A stretch of DNA of 13,562 nt. It comes from an uncultured Hungatella sp. Lineage in GTDB: Bacteria > Bacillota > Clostridia > Lachnospirales > Lachnospiraceae. The position numbers were made by a program, and so were the translations under genes. The DNA lies in the NCBI GenBank assembly GCA_910586845.1, contig CAJUJV010000051.1:14374-27935 (forward strand), read 5' to 3'. Of the stretch, positions 13,527 to 13,562 are shown piece by piece. Numbering within the stretch: position 1 is the first letter of the stretch; each line of letters opens with the position of its first letter. The notes below the pieces were generated by a model. It was given only the letters and a program-made list of their open reading frames with translations. It was not told where the DNA came from and did no database searches.

Positions 13527-13562
13527 CACCTTCCTCCTATCAGCGGTTCAAGGGTCCAAGAT

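Larger units (their letters stand above)
10877..13562 (-). mobile_element. End of an integrated prophage or similar element (partial)
   Basis: Immediately after the host operon terminator come four minus-strand genes of mobile-element type: tyrosine recombinase, AntA/AntB antirepressor and two overlapping XRE regulators. The integrase 3' end faces the host genes, the usual placement next to an attachment site. The antirepressor favours a prophage over an ICE (inference). No structural, replication or conjugation genes are in view, and the second end is outside the window, so the element may be intact or a remnant. In related genomes the gene after DUF4446 is often serS, which is absent here and would be expected beyond the other end. 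Confidence 0.75.

Noticed and set aside
1..13562. CRISPR array, rRNA genes or insertion sequences
   Set aside because: No regularly spaced repeats, rRNA-like stretches or transposase genes were found; the only mobility gene is the tyrosine recombinase.

Overview
The window looks like the origin-proximal 'housekeeping' block of a low-to-mid GC Clostridia chromosome, most likely Lachnospiraceae. The reasons are the gene order rnpA-yidD-yidC-jag-mnmE-mnmG-rsmG-(alpha/beta hydrolase)-parA-parB-DUF4446, strong AGGAGG ribosome binding sites, use of TTG and GTG starts, and Bacillus/Clostridium-type parS sites. The family assignment is inference from gene order and protein flavour; no 16S or other marker is in view. 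Upstream of position 1 one would expect rpmH, dnaA and oriC.

Region 1 (1-7188, + strand) is a tightly packed run: RNase P protein, YidD, YidC insertase, the KH/R3H RNA-binding protein Jag (KhpB), the tRNA-wobble-modifying pair MnmE and MnmG, and the 16S rRNA methyltransferase RsmG. Gene gaps are mostly under 20 bp. Two RNA structures stand out. One is a pair of mutually exclusive hairpins before rnpA, of which one buries the whole rnpA Shine-Dalgarno sequence. The other is a 14-bp hairpin in the jag-mnmE gap.

Region 2 (7189-8596) holds a strong hairpin terminator, a convergent membrane-anchored alpha/beta hydrolase-fold gene on the minus strand with a good sigma-A promoter, and a divergent intergenic region carrying a perfect parS site and the parA promoter, which overlaps a 15-bp palindrome.

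Region 3 (8597-10876, + strand) is the chromosome partition operon: ParA (Soj), ParB (Spo0J) with a second perfect parS inside its own coding sequence, and a small membrane protein of the DUF4446 family. It is closed by an intrinsic terminator that overlaps the last gene's stop codon.

Region 4 (10877-13562, all genes on the minus strand) is the end of an integrated mobile element, probably a prophage. In minus-strand order it has two overlapping paralogous XRE-type HTH regulators, a long imperfect inverted repeat, an AntA/AntB-family antirepressor, and a tyrosine recombinase (integrase) whose 3' end abuts host DNA. The 95-bp host/integrase junction contains a 9-6-9 inverted repeat shaped like a tyrosine recombinase core site plus two pairs of short tandem direct repeats. 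The element continues past the right edge of the window, so its other end and total content are unknown.
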